DNA from: an uncultured Muribaculaceae bacterium
GTDB lineage: Bacteria > Bacteroidota > Bacteroidia > Bacteroidales > Muribaculaceae
Length of the DNA: 14,510 nucleotides
Reading direction: 5' to 3'
Assembly: GCA_910579185.1 (NCBI GenBank)
Contig: CAJTTG010000018.1
Coordinates: 1-14,510 of the forward strand
Below the pieces are notes generated by a model. That model worked only from the letters and a program-made list of their open reading frames with translations. It was not told the origin of the DNA and searched no databases. Each line of letters starts with the position of its first letter. Position 1 is the first letter of the stretch. The translations under genes were made by a program, and so were the position numbers. Below, one piece after another: positions 7,221 to 14,458 of the stretch.

Positions 7221-7261
7221 CTATCGCGACACGCTTTATTGACTACCTTTGTCGGCGATAG
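7221..7261 (+). promoter_or_regulatory. Promoter of the RND efflux operon inside an inverted-repeat candidate operator
   Basis: TACCTTTG at 7244-7251 is an exact TAnnTTTG -7 box, 50 bp before the adaptor start codon. It is bracketed by CTATCGCGAC at 7221-7230 and GTCGGCGATAG at 7251-7261. These arms are reverse complements except for one extra G, with 20 bp between them. If transcription starts near 7257, the left arm covers the -33 region and the right arm covers the start site. That is where a repressor would block transcription. No good -33 TTTG is visible, in keeping with a weak or regulated promoter. No regulator gene is in the window. Confidence 0.55.
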
Positions 7262-7276
7262 TCCCGGAAAGGGACT
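7260..7276 (+). promoter_or_regulatory. Small hairpin in the efflux-operon leader
   Basis: AGTCCC at 7260-7265 and GGGACT at 7271-7276 form a perfect 6-bp stem with a GGAAA loop, 24 bp before the adaptor ATG at 7301. It would sit close to the 5' end of the mRNA and could stabilise it or affect initiation. The function is unknown. Confidence 0.4.
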
Positions 7277-7300
7277 TCATCACATTAACATTTCCAAGTA

Positions 7301-8479
7301 ATGAAAAAAATCAGTAAGTTTTTTGTCATAAGAAAACGTACACTCGTGATAACCCTTGCGGTGTTGGCCTTGGGTGCTGTAGCCGCATGGTTGATAGTCA
7401 AGAACTGGCCGGAGCCGGAGCCGGAGCTTCCCGTTGTGCATGTGGCTCCGGTGGTCACGGACAATGTTGAGATCTACGGTGAATACGTAGGCCGTGTCCG
7501 CGCCCAGCAGTTTGTCGAAGTGCATGCACGTGTGGAGGGCTATCTGGAGAGCATGACATTCGATGAGGGCAGCTATGTGCAGAAAGGTCAGACCCTGTTC
7601 GTGATCAACCGCGGACAGTACAAGGCACGTGCCGACAAGGCCAAGGCGCAGCTTCAGAAGGATGAAGCCATGGAACAGCAGACGAAGCGGCAGCTGGAGC
7701 GCATACGCCCTCTGTATGAGCAGAACGCCGCCTCGCGCCTTGACCTTGACAATGCCGTGGCTGCCTACGAGACGGCCAAAGCCGCCGTCGAGATGAGCCG
7801 TGCCGATCTCGCCCAGGCCGAACTTGAGCTGGGCTACACCACCGTGACCTCGCCGCTGTCGGGGCAGATCTCCGAACGCCATGTCGATATAGGCACTCTC
7901 GTAGGGCCGGGCAACAAGTCGCTGCTGGCAACCATAGTGAAGAGCGACACGGTGCTTGTTGACTTCTCCATGACCTCTCTGGACTATCTCAAGAGCAAGG
8001 AGCGCAATGTTGATCTCGGACAGCAGGTGGAAAACCGCTCGTGGCAGCCCTACGTGACCATAACTCTTGCCGACAATACCGTCTATCCGTTCAAAGGATT
8101 GGTTGATTTCGCCGAGCCGCAGGTCGATCCTCAGACCGGCACATTCTCCGTGCGAGCCGAGATGCCAAACCCCGATCGTGCGTTGCTGCCGGGACAGTTC
8201 ACAAAAGTGAAGCTGCTGCTCGATGTCCGCGAGAATGCCGTTGTGGTTCCGGCCAAAGCCGTCATAATTGAGAAGGGCGGTGCCTACATCTTCGTCCTGC
8301 GCAAGGATTCAACCGTTGAACGCCGCTTCATAGAACTTGGTCCCGAGGTGGGCAACAACGTTGTGGTCGAGCGTGGACTCGTGGCCGGTGAGAAGATTGT
8401 CGATGAAGGATATCATAAGTTGTCGGCTGGAATGAAAGTGAGAGTAGCCGAGGGCAACGGGGAGGAAGCCGCAGAATGA
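7301..8479 (+). CDS. RND efflux periplasmic adaptor (membrane fusion protein, AcrA/MexA family)
   Basis: This 392-residue protein is anchored by one N-terminal membrane helix (about 14-33) after a basic K/R-rich start, with a short PEPEPELP linker next. No lipobox cysteine is visible, unlike E. coli AcrA or MexA, so it is probably a transmembrane-anchored rather than a lipidated adaptor. Domain order fits the family: first lipoyl half (about 69-103, 'EVHARVEGYLESMTFDEGSYVQKGQ'-type), alpha-helical hairpin (105-175, Ala/Gln/Glu-rich heptads), second lipoyl half (178-210, 'TVTSPLSGQISERHVDIGTLV'-type), beta-barrel (about 215-305, with 'LLPGQFTKV') and membrane-proximal domain (310-385). It bridges the pump and outer-membrane factor. 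Its stop codon overlaps the pump start (ATGA, 8476-8479), indicating translational coupling. Confidence 0.94.
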   Translation: MKKISKFFVIRKRTLVITLAVLALGAVAAWLIVKNWPEPEPELPVVHVAPVVTDNVEIYGEYVGRVRAQQFVEVHARVEGYLESMTFDEGSYVQKGQTLFVINRGQYKARADKAKAQLQKDEAMEQQTKRQLERIRPLYEQNAASRLDLDNAVAAYETAKAAVEMSRADLAQAELELGYTTVTSPLSGQISERHVDIGTLVGPGNKSLLATIVKSDTVLVDFSMTSLDYLKSKERNVDLGQQVENRSWQPYVTITLADNTVYPFKGLVDFAEPQVDPQTGTFSVRAEMPNPDRALLPGQFTKVKLLLDVRENAVVVPAKAVIIEKGGAYIFVLRKDSTVERRFIELGPEVGNNVVVERGLVAGEKIVDEGYHKLSAGMKVRVAEGNGEEAAE

Positions 8480-11400
8480 AAGTCAGCTTTTTCATAGACC
8501 GGCCGGTATTCTCGATCGTAATCTCGATACTGATCGTGATACTCGGCATAATAGGATTGTCGTCGCTTCCTGTCGACCAATATCCGCAGATCACGCCCCC
8601 GGTGGTGAAGATCAGCGCGTCATATCCCGGTGCGAGTGCAATGACTGTGTCGCAAGCCGTGGCAACGCCTATCGAACAGGAACTCAACGGCACACCCGGA
8701 ATGCTCTACATGGAATCATCAAGTTCCAATTCCGGGTCGTTTTCGGCAACCATAACGTTTGATATCTCGGCGAGTGCCGATCTGGCAGCCGTCGAGGTGC
8801 AGAACCGCGTCAAGCTGGCGGAATCGCGTCTGCCGGCGGAAGTGGTGCAGAACGGTATATCGGTGGAAAAACAGTCGCCGAGCCAGCTTCTGACCATCTG
8901 CCTGACATCCGACGATCCGAAGTTCGACGAGATCTACCTGAGTAATTTCGCAACGCTGAATGTACTCGACCCTCTGCGCCGCATTCCCGGTGTAGGACGT
9001 GTGTCGAATATCGGCAGCCGCTACTATGCCATGCAGATATGGCTTGAACCCGACAAACTTGCGAATCTCGGACTGACCGTGGCCGATATCCAGAAAGCTC
9101 TCAAGGATCAGAACCGGGAGTCGGCGGCCGGTGTGCTCGGACAGCAGCCGGTGCAGGGGCTTGATATAACGGTGCCTATAACCACGCGAGGACGTCTGTC
9201 GTCGGTGAGCGAATTTGAAGAGATAGTCATAAGGGCGAGTGCCGACGGATCGCTGATCAGGTTGCGCGATGTGGCGCGGGTGTCTCTGGAGGCTCAGAGC
9301 TACAACACCGAAAGCTCGATCAACGGAGAGAATGCGGCCGTTTTGGCTATATATATGCTTCCGGGTGCTAATGCCATGGAGGTTGCTGAGCGCGTCAAGG
9401 AAGCTATGGACGAGATCAGTGCCAACTTCCCGGATGGCGTGAGCTATAACATACCGTTCGACATGACGACCTATATCTCCGAGTCGATCCACGGAGTCTA
9501 TCACACGCTGTTCGAGGCTCTGGTGCTGGTTATCCTCGTTGTGTTTCTCGCCTTGCAGAGCTGGCGTGCCACGTTGATACCGCTCGTGGCCGTGCCGATA
9601 TCGCTGATAGGCACGTTCGGTTTCATGCTGCTTTTCGGATTCTCGCTCAATATGCTGACGTTGCTCGGACTTGTGCTTGCGATAGGCATTGTGGTCGACG
9701 ATGCTATTGTCGTTGTCGAGAATGTCGAGCGTGTGATGCGCGAGGAGGGACTCGGAGCCTATGAGGCAACAAAAAAGGCCATGGAGAGCCTGACGGGTGC
9801 CATCATCGCTACATCGCTCGTGCTGGCCGCAGCTTTCCTCCCCGTAAGCTTCCTGCCGGGCATCACAGGATTGCTCTACAGGCAGTTCACTATCACGATC
9901 GTTGTATCTGTGCTGCTGTCGTCGGTTGTGGCCTTGACCCTCAGCCCGGTAATGTGTGCCAAGCTGTTGAGGCCGGAGGATGAGAACAGAAAGAAGAATG
10001 CCGTGTTTCGCCGCATTGACCGGTGGCTGGCAACGGGCAATGACAGATATATAGGGATAGTGCGTAAAGCCGTCCGCCACCACCGCAGGGTTTTGGCTGC
10101 TTTCGGCTTCATGCTCATAGCTATCTTCATTATCAACCGCCTCATGCCGTCGAGCTTCCTCCCGGTAGAGGATCAGGGATATTTCAAGGTGGAGCTGCAA
10201 ATGCCCGAGGGTGCGACACTTGAGCGCACGAGAGTGGTGACGGAGCGTGCCGTGGGGTATCTGATGGACAATCCGGCTGTGGAATATGTTCAGAGTGTGG
10301 CAGGCAGCAGCTCCCGTGTGGGCAGCAGCCAGAGCCGAAGCGAACTGACTGTGATCCTCAAGCCGTGGGGCGAACGCTCCGGCGAGACTGTGAGCAGCAT
10401 CATGGCTCAGGTGAAGAAGGACATGGCCGAATATCCGGAATGCCGTGTGAATCTCTCGACGCCCCCGGTTATACCCGGACTCGGCAGTTCGGGTGGTTTC
10501 GAATTGCAACTGGAGGGCAGGGGCGATGCCACGATGGATGAGCTGTCGGCGGCATTGGACACTCTGATGCATTATGCTTCGCAGCGCAAGGAGATCTCGG
10601 GGCTTGCATCGTCGTTGCAGGCTGAGATTCCGCAGCTCTATTTCGATGTGGACCGCGACAAGGTGAAGTTTGCCGGTGTGCCGCTGGCCGATGTGTTCTC
10701 AACCATGAAGGCCTACACCGGAGCCGTCTATGTCAACGATTTCAATATGTTCAACCGTGTGTATCGTGTCTACATACAGGCCGAAGCCCCATACCGCGAA
10801 CACAAGGAGAGCATAGGGCTGTTCTACGTGCGCGGTGCCAACGGATCGATGATACCGCTGACGGCTCTGGGTAATGCCTATTACACTACGGGTCCGGGCA
10901 GTGTGAAGCGATTCAATATGTTCACGGCTGCCACAATCAGCGGAGAGGCAGCCCGAGGCTACAGCTCCGGACAGGCCATGGCGATAATGGAAGAGATTGC
11001 GGCGCAGCATCTGCCCGACAATATAGGGATCGAGTGGAGCGGTCTGTCCTATCAGGAGAAGCAGGCCGGCGGACAAACCGGCATGGTGCTTGCTCTGGTG
11101 GGGCTGTTCGTGTTCCTGTTCCTTGCCGCCCTGTATGAAAGCTGGACGGTTCCGGCGGCAGTCATGCTGTCGTTGCCGGTGGCTGCGCTGGGAGCCTATC
11201 TCGGCCAATGGATATGCGGATTGGAAAACGATGTGTATTTTCAGGTCGGACTGGTGATGCTTGTAGGCATGGCTGCTAAAAACGGCATCCTGATCGTGGA
11301 GTTTGCAAAGGAGCAGACCGACCGTGGAATGTCGCCGCTGAGAGCTGCGCTTCATGCCTCGCGGCTGCGCTTCCGCCCGATCATGATGACCTCTCTGGCA

Positions 11401-11607
11401 TTTATCCTCGGCATGGTGCCTATGGTGATAGCCTCGGGTGCCGGATCGGCGAGCCGTCAGTCGATAGGCACGGGTGTCTTTTTCGGCATGTTGTTTGCCG
11501 TTACATTCGGCATTGTGCTTGTGCCGTTGTTCTATGTGTTGATTTATAGGGTTGTGGGCCACTGGAAGTTCCGGTTACCGATCCCGTTCAGACTAAAGAG
11601 AAAATGA
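8476..11607 (+). CDS. RND multidrug efflux pump, inner-membrane subunit (AcrB/MexB, HAE1 family)
   Basis: This 1043-residue proton-driven exporter has the full length and duplicated layout of hydrophobic/amphiphilic RND pumps. TM1 is at about 10-30. It is followed by a first periplasmic porter/docking loop (about 35-335), TM2-6 (about 340-495), TM7 (about 540-556), a second periplasmic loop (about 560-865) and TM8-12 (about 868-1027). The proton-relay residues are present: D408 and D409 in TM4 ('GIVVDDAIVVVENVER') and K935 in TM10 ('VGMAAKNGILIVEFAKE'). 'FRPIMMTSLAFILG' (966-979) is a family signature. HAE1-type features point to drugs, bile salts or other amphiphiles rather than metal ions, but the substrate range cannot be read from sequence. 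ATGA overlaps join it to the genes on both sides. Confidence 0.96.
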   Translation: MKVSFFIDRPVFSIVISILIVILGIIGLSSLPVDQYPQITPPVVKISASYPGASAMTVSQAVATPIEQELNGTPGMLYMESSSSNSGSFSATITFDISASADLAAVEVQNRVKLAESRLPAEVVQNGISVEKQSPSQLLTICLTSDDPKFDEIYLSNFATLNVLDPLRRIPGVGRVSNIGSRYYAMQIWLEPDKLANLGLTVADIQKALKDQNRESAAGVLGQQPVQGLDITVPITTRGRLSSVSEFEEIVIRASADGSLIRLRDVARVSLEAQSYNTESSINGENAAVLAIYMLPGANAMEVAERVKEAMDEISANFPDGVSYNIPFDMTTYISESIHGVYHTLFEALVLVILVVFLALQSWRATLIPLVAVPISLIGTFGFMLLFGFSLNMLTLLGLVLAIGIVVDDAIVVVENVERVMREEGLGAYEATKKAMESLTGAIIATSLVLAAAFLPVSFLPGITGLLYRQFTITIVVSVLLSSVVALTLSPVMCAKLLRPEDENRKKNAVFRRIDRWLATGNDRYIGIVRKAVRHHRRVLAAFGFMLIAIFIINRLMPSSFLPVEDQGYFKVELQMPEGATLERTRVVTERAVGYLMDNPAVEYVQSVAGSSSRVGSSQSRSELTVILKPWGERSGETVSSIMAQVKKDMAEYPECRVNLSTPPVIPGLGSSGGFELQLEGRGDATMDELSAALDTLMHYASQRKEISGLASSLQAEIPQLYFDVDRDKVKFAGVPLADVFSTMKAYTGAVYVNDFNMFNRVYRVYIQAEAPYREHKESIGLFYVRGANGSMIPLTALGNAYYTTGPGSVKRFNMFTAATISGEAARGYSSGQAMAIMEEIAAQHLPDNIGIEWSGLSYQEKQAGGQTGMVLALVGLFVFLFLAALYESWTVPAAVMLSLPVAALGAYLGQWICGLENDVYFQVGLVMLVGMAAKNGILIVEFAKEQTDRGMSPLRAALHASRLRFRPIMMTSLAFILGMVPMVIASGAGSASRQSIGTGVFFGMLFAVTFGIVLVPLFYVLIYRVVGHWKFRLPIPFRLKRK

Positions 11608-12980
11608 AGAAGATAACATTCGCAATATGCCTGATGGCTTGCATTGTGCTGGTGCAATCGTGTAAGCTCGGACACAAATACGTGGCTCCATGTGTGGAAT
11701 TGCCGGCGGTTTTCACCCATGAGCCGGCCGACTCGGTGTCGCTTGCCGAACTGGACTGGTGGGAACTATATGGCGACACTATCCTGCAATCGTTGATCCA
11801 CAAGGCTCTCGATAACAACAAGGATCTGCTGATGAGCGACAAGCGCATCGACGAACTGGCAGCTCTCAACCGGGTGTCGAAGGCCGATCTATTCCCATCG
11901 GTCGACGGGCATATATACGTCCAGAAAGAGGGTCTGAATTACGGGGGCGACAGCTATGCCAATGATCCTGAAAACGGGTTCAAGCTACGCGTTTCGTGGG
12001 AGCTGGATCTGTGGGGAAATCTGCGGTGGGCCAATGACAGAAGCCGTGCGCAGATGCTTGCGGAAGTGGAGAATATGCGTGGACTGCGCATCAGCCTGAT
12101 AGCAAGCGTAGCGCAGGCCTATTTTGAGCTCGTGGCTCTCGACAACGAGTATGCCATCGCCAAGCAGACACTTGCCGCTCGCTCGGAGAGTGTCAGGATA
12201 GCGCGTCTCAGATTCGAAGGAGGTCTGACATCTGAAACACCCTACCGTCAGGCTGAGGTGGAGTATGCCAACACGGCCACATACATTCCGCAGCTGGAGC
12301 GAAACATAGCATTGAAGGAGAACCAGATATCCCTGTTGTTGGGCGAATACCCAACGGCAATACCCAGGTCGAAATTCAACTCGGAGATACATCTTCCGGA
12401 AGCTCTTCCTGTCGGATTGCCGTCGGATCTGCTGGAGCGTCGTCCGGATATAAGGCAAGCCGAGCAGCAGCTCATAGCCGCCAATGCGGATATGGGTGTG
12501 GCCTATACCAACCGCTTCCCCCGGCTTGCGCTTACGGCAACCGGTGGCTTTGAGAGCGATGAGTTCCGCAATTTCTTCAATTCGCCGATGCACTTCCTGA
12601 GTGCCAGCATCCTCGGCCCGGTGTTCGACATGGGTACGCGTCAGAGCCAGTACCGTGCCAAGCAGGCGGCATATGAGCGTCAGGTCATCAGCTACGAGAA
12701 AGCGGTGCTGACAGCTTTCAACGATGTCCGAGAGGCCATCATCACATTCCGCAAGGTGCAGGAGATCTATGAGGCATGGCTGCGGCTTGAACAGGCTGCG
12801 AAATCCAACATCGATCTCGCACGCCTGCAATACATCAATGGCGTGATTGGCTACATTGATCTGCTGGACGCCCAGCGTAGCTATTTCGATGCACAGATCG
12901 GACTCAGCAATGCCACACGCAACAAACAGCTCAGCCTCGTCACCCTCTACAAAGCTCTCGGCGGCGGTTGGCAGCAATAG
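11604..12980 (+). CDS. RND efflux outer-membrane factor lipoprotein (OprM/NodT-type, TolC superfamily)
   Basis: This 458-residue outer-membrane channel subunit has a lipoprotein signal peptide ending V-L-V-Q-S-C20, followed by the family-typical 'LGHKYVAP' (22-29). Two outer-membrane-efflux-protein repeats follow, about 60-245 and 270-450. Recognisable landmarks are 'SWELDLWGNLRWA' (131-143), 'LLERRPDIRQAEQQLIAANADMGVA' region (276-300), 'ILGPVFDMG' (336-344) and the terminal 'ALGGGW' (451-456). These are standard for NodT-family factors. It forms the trimeric beta-barrel and periplasmic tunnel that completes the tripartite pump. Its ATG overlaps the pump stop codon (11604-11607). The CDS ends only 40 bp before the first repeat unit of the gene-free right end. 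Confidence 0.95.
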   Translation: MKKITFAICLMACIVLVQSCKLGHKYVAPCVELPAVFTHEPADSVSLAELDWWELYGDTILQSLIHKALDNNKDLLMSDKRIDELAALNRVSKADLFPSVDGHIYVQKEGLNYGGDSYANDPENGFKLRVSWELDLWGNLRWANDRSRAQMLAEVENMRGLRISLIASVAQAYFELVALDNEYAIAKQTLAARSESVRIARLRFEGGLTSETPYRQAEVEYANTATYIPQLERNIALKENQISLLLGEYPTAIPRSKFNSEIHLPEALPVGLPSDLLERRPDIRQAEQQLIAANADMGVAYTNRFPRLALTATGGFESDEFRNFFNSPMHFLSASILGPVFDMGTRQSQYRAKQAAYERQVISYEKAVLTAFNDVREAIITFRKVQEIYEAWLRLEQAAKSNIDLARLQYINGVIGYIDLLDAQRSYFDAQIGLSNATRNKQLSLVTLYKALGGGWQQ

Positions 12981-13019
12981 ACCCACTGGTGTCAGGGCTA
13001 CGTTCAGCATTGCCGACAC

Positions 13020-13200
13020 TGCTCGGGGTCACCGCACTCCGAGCGGTCAGCCGGTATCATCACCAATGCTGACGATTCGGTATACGGCTCGGAGAGCCGT
13101 TACCCCGACAGGGCTGATGAATGGGGCGAGTGAAACCGGATACAAATCACCAACGCCATATTGGGATTGGTCGGGGTCACCGCACTCCGTGCGGTTGTCC
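13020..13200 (+). repeat. H-type tandem unit (148 bp) plus start of the next unit
   Basis: One unit runs 13020-13167 and the next begins at 13168, diverging after about 30 bp. It contains CGGGGTC plus a stem ACCGC...GCGGT (13030-13046, with one A/A mismatch) and an inverted relative, CGGCTC-GGA-GAGCCG at 13085-13099 followed by TTACCCCGAC. The unit matches those at 13923-14285 but lacks 33 bp, consistent with loss between two similar 12-bp direct repeats (GCCGGAAACATC and GCCGGTATCATC in the long units). Confidence 0.8.
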
Positions 13201-13287
13201 GGAATCATCAGCAACGGGATGGTGTGGTCGACTGGAATCATCGCCGACGGGAGCGTTCGGTGTCCGAAATCATCATCCCCCACGCCT

Positions 13288-13383
13288 GTAGGGACTGCGG
13301 CATGCCGCGTCCGGATAATGCACGGATAATCAATATGTTTGCTCGGATAGATGAAGCCGGACGCGCCATGGCGCAGTCCCTAC
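13288..13383 (+). repeat. Family R palindromic element, copy 2
   Basis: This copy is complete: it starts GTAGGGACTGCG with the palindrome GCGGCATGCCGC at 13297-13308, has an AT-richer core, and ends with the palindrome GCGCCATGGCGC at 13363-13374 and AGTCCCTAC. It is in inverted orientation to copy 1 and in the same orientation as copy 3. The 24 bp after it match positions 1-24 exactly as reverse complement. Confidence 0.85.
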
Positions 13384-13401
13384 AAGCAAGAGTGGATATG
13401 C

Positions 13402-13501
13402 CTTAGTGATGTTAGTCATGTTAGTCATCTTAGTCACCTTAGTCACTTTAGTCACCGTGACTAGAGTGACTAAGGTGACTAGAGTGACTAGACTGACTAG
13501 G
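13402..13501. repeat. 9-bp tandem array folded as a long imperfect hairpin
   Basis: Six 9-bp units of the type NTTAGTCAN run from 13402 to 13455 (cttagtgat, gttagtcat twice, cttagtcac twice, tttagtcac). After a single C at 13456, five units in the opposite sense (gtgactaga, gtgactaag, gtgactaga twice, ctgactagg) run to 13501. The two halves are reverse complements with scattered mismatches, so a transcript or single strand could form a stem of about 45 bp with almost no loop. A run of seven T residues follows at 13510-13516, so it might act as a terminator. As the period is a multiple of 3, both strands stay open as VTL/VTK-type repeat peptides, which I regard as non-coding. Confidence 0.9.
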
Positions 13502-13560
13502 TTGAATAATTTTTTTGAATCGAAAACGCAGAAAAGCACACAAAGGGCAGTTTTGTGTCG

Positions 13561-13568
13561 TAACTTTG
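13561..13568 (+). promoter_or_regulatory. Orphan Bacteroidetes -7 box in gene-free DNA
   Basis: TAACTTTG is an exact TAnnTTTG match, with no TTTG at the expected -33 distance and no gene downstream for the rest of the window. If active it would transcribe the 13575-13721 stretch, which ends in small hairpins and a T run. It could be a small-RNA promoter, a relic, or chance. Confidence 0.3.
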
Positions 13569-13625
13569 TGTCACAGACATACAGGGAGCCATATAACCAA
13601 CAGCTCCGGCGTTACTGACAGCCAC

Positions 13626-13653
13626 CTCCGGATATATATATTATATATAGGAG
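13626..13653. repeat. AT-rich hairpin
   Basis: CTCC at 13626-13629 pairs with GGAG at 13650-13653. Inside it an alternating AT run (13632-13648) folds on itself with a TAT loop and a small asymmetric internal bulge. A purine tract follows (13650-13675). The function is unknown. Confidence 0.4.
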
Positions 13654-13683
13654 AGAGTTGGAAGAGGGAGAGAGTGTTCAATA

Positions 13684-13721
13684 ATTTAGCATAGCTAAAT
13701 ATTTCCCTATTATGCTTTTTT
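13684..13721 (+). terminator. Candidate terminator of an orphan transcript
   Basis: ATTTAGC-ATA-GCTAAAT at 13684-13700 is a perfect 7-bp stem. A competing pairing joins AGCATA at 13688-13693 to TATGCT at 13711-13716, directly before TTTTT at 13717-13721. The stems are AT-rich and weak. The link to transcription is inferred only from the -7 box upstream at 13561. Confidence 0.3.
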
Positions 13722-13733
13722 GCAATGCTGACA

Positions 13734-13820
13734 GAAACAAGTAGCGTTGGTCAGCCATAGTATTATCAAGTGGCGTAGGCTGAACTGAGTGTTATCAAGT
13801 AGCGTAGGCAAAACTGGAGT
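13734..13820 (+). repeat. Three degenerate 29-bp direct repeats
   Basis: The word CAAGTRGCGTWGG recurs at 13738, 13767 and 13796, exactly 29 bp apart. The second and third copies share TTATCAAGTRGCGTAGGC (13763-13780 and 13792-13809). The first copy is more diverged. There are no spacers, so this is a plain tandem repeat, possibly an iteron-like binding site or slippage product. Confidence 0.6.
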
Positions 13821-13922
13821 GAAACATGGACAACGCTGACCCACGGCTACGAACAATCACCGCCAACGCCATATCCCATTTCTGCTACGCCATATATGCA
13901 AGTCACCCATGCCTGTCAGGGC

Positions 13923-14340
13923 TGGTCGGGGTCACCGCACTCCGTGCGGTAGGCCGGAAACATCGGTGCAGGGATAGTTCGGTTAGCCGGTATCATCACC
14001 AATGCTGACGGTTCGGTATACGGCTCGGAGAGCCGTTACCCCGACATGGCTGATGAATGGGGCGAGTGAAACCGGATACAAATCACCAACGCCATATTGG
14101 GATTGGTCGGGGTCACCGCACTCCGTGCGGTTTGGCCGAAAACATCGGTGCAGGGATAGTTCGGTTAGCCGGTATCATCACCAATGCTGACGATTCGGTA
14201 TACGGCTCGGAGAGCCGTTACCCCGACATGGCTGATGAATGAGGCGAATGAATCCGGACACAAATCAGCCACACCATGTCGGGATTGGTCGGGGTCACCG
14301 CACTCCGTGCGGTTGGCCGTAATCATCGCCAATGGTATGG
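13923..14340 (+). repeat. Tandem H-type units with 181/182-bp period
   Basis: Units start at 13923, 14104 and 14286 (the last one partial). Each has two hairpins facing opposite ways. The first is CGGGGTC plus ACCGCAC-TCC-GTGCGGT. About 80 bp later comes CGGCTC-GGA-GAGCCG followed by TTACCCCGAC (14021-14035 and 14203-14217). The second is an inverted, stem-substituted relative of the first. The two full units are nearly identical, differing by a one-base insertion near 14132 and a few substitutions, which implies recent duplication or gene conversion. Confidence 0.88.
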
Positions 14341-14371
14341 TGATGGTTGATGCGAATCATCCCCTTCGCCT

Positions 14372-14458
14372 GTAGGGACTGCGGCATGCCGCGTCCGGAA
14401 AATACCCGGATAATCAATTCGTTTGCACGGATAAACGGAGCCGGACGCGCCATGGCGC
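14372..14458 (+). repeat. Family R palindromic element, copy 3, truncated at the right end
   Basis: The left arm is intact, with GCGGCATGCCGC at 14381-14392, and the core resembles copy 1 closely. The right arm reads through the palindrome GCGCCATGGCGC (14447-14458) and then stops matching: the expected AGTCCCTAC is replaced by unrelated sequence (14459-14510). The 24-bp flank and 9-bp array that follow copy 2 are also missing. Confidence 0.8.

Noticed and set aside
8719..10572. 617-codon minus-strand open frame opposite the RND pump gene
   Set aside because: It is a shadow frame: composition is rich in His, Arg and Gln with no domain, and the plus strand encodes an unmistakable full-length pump.
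12988..13018. Terminator hairpin after the outer-membrane factor gene (GTGTC...GACAC)
   Set aside because: The stem is only 5 bp plus a bulged GG/CC with a long loop, and no T tract follows; termination may instead occur in the repeat hairpins.
13330..13618. Open frames on both strands coding VTLVTLVT / VTKVTKVT-like peptides
   Set aside because: They arise because the 9-bp repeats keep all frames open; no start signal, no family resemblance and an overlapping frame of the same kind on the opposite strand.
13734..13820. Possible CRISPR remnant (29-bp periodicity)
   Set aside because: There are no unique spacers between conserved repeats; the whole 29 bp is the repeat unit, and no cas gene is present.
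13826..14375. Short plus-strand frames giving VGVTALRAV- and LTIRYTARRAVTP-type peptides
   Set aside because: They are translations of the H-type hairpin units; the same peptides recur because the DNA repeats recur, and codon choice follows the palindromes.
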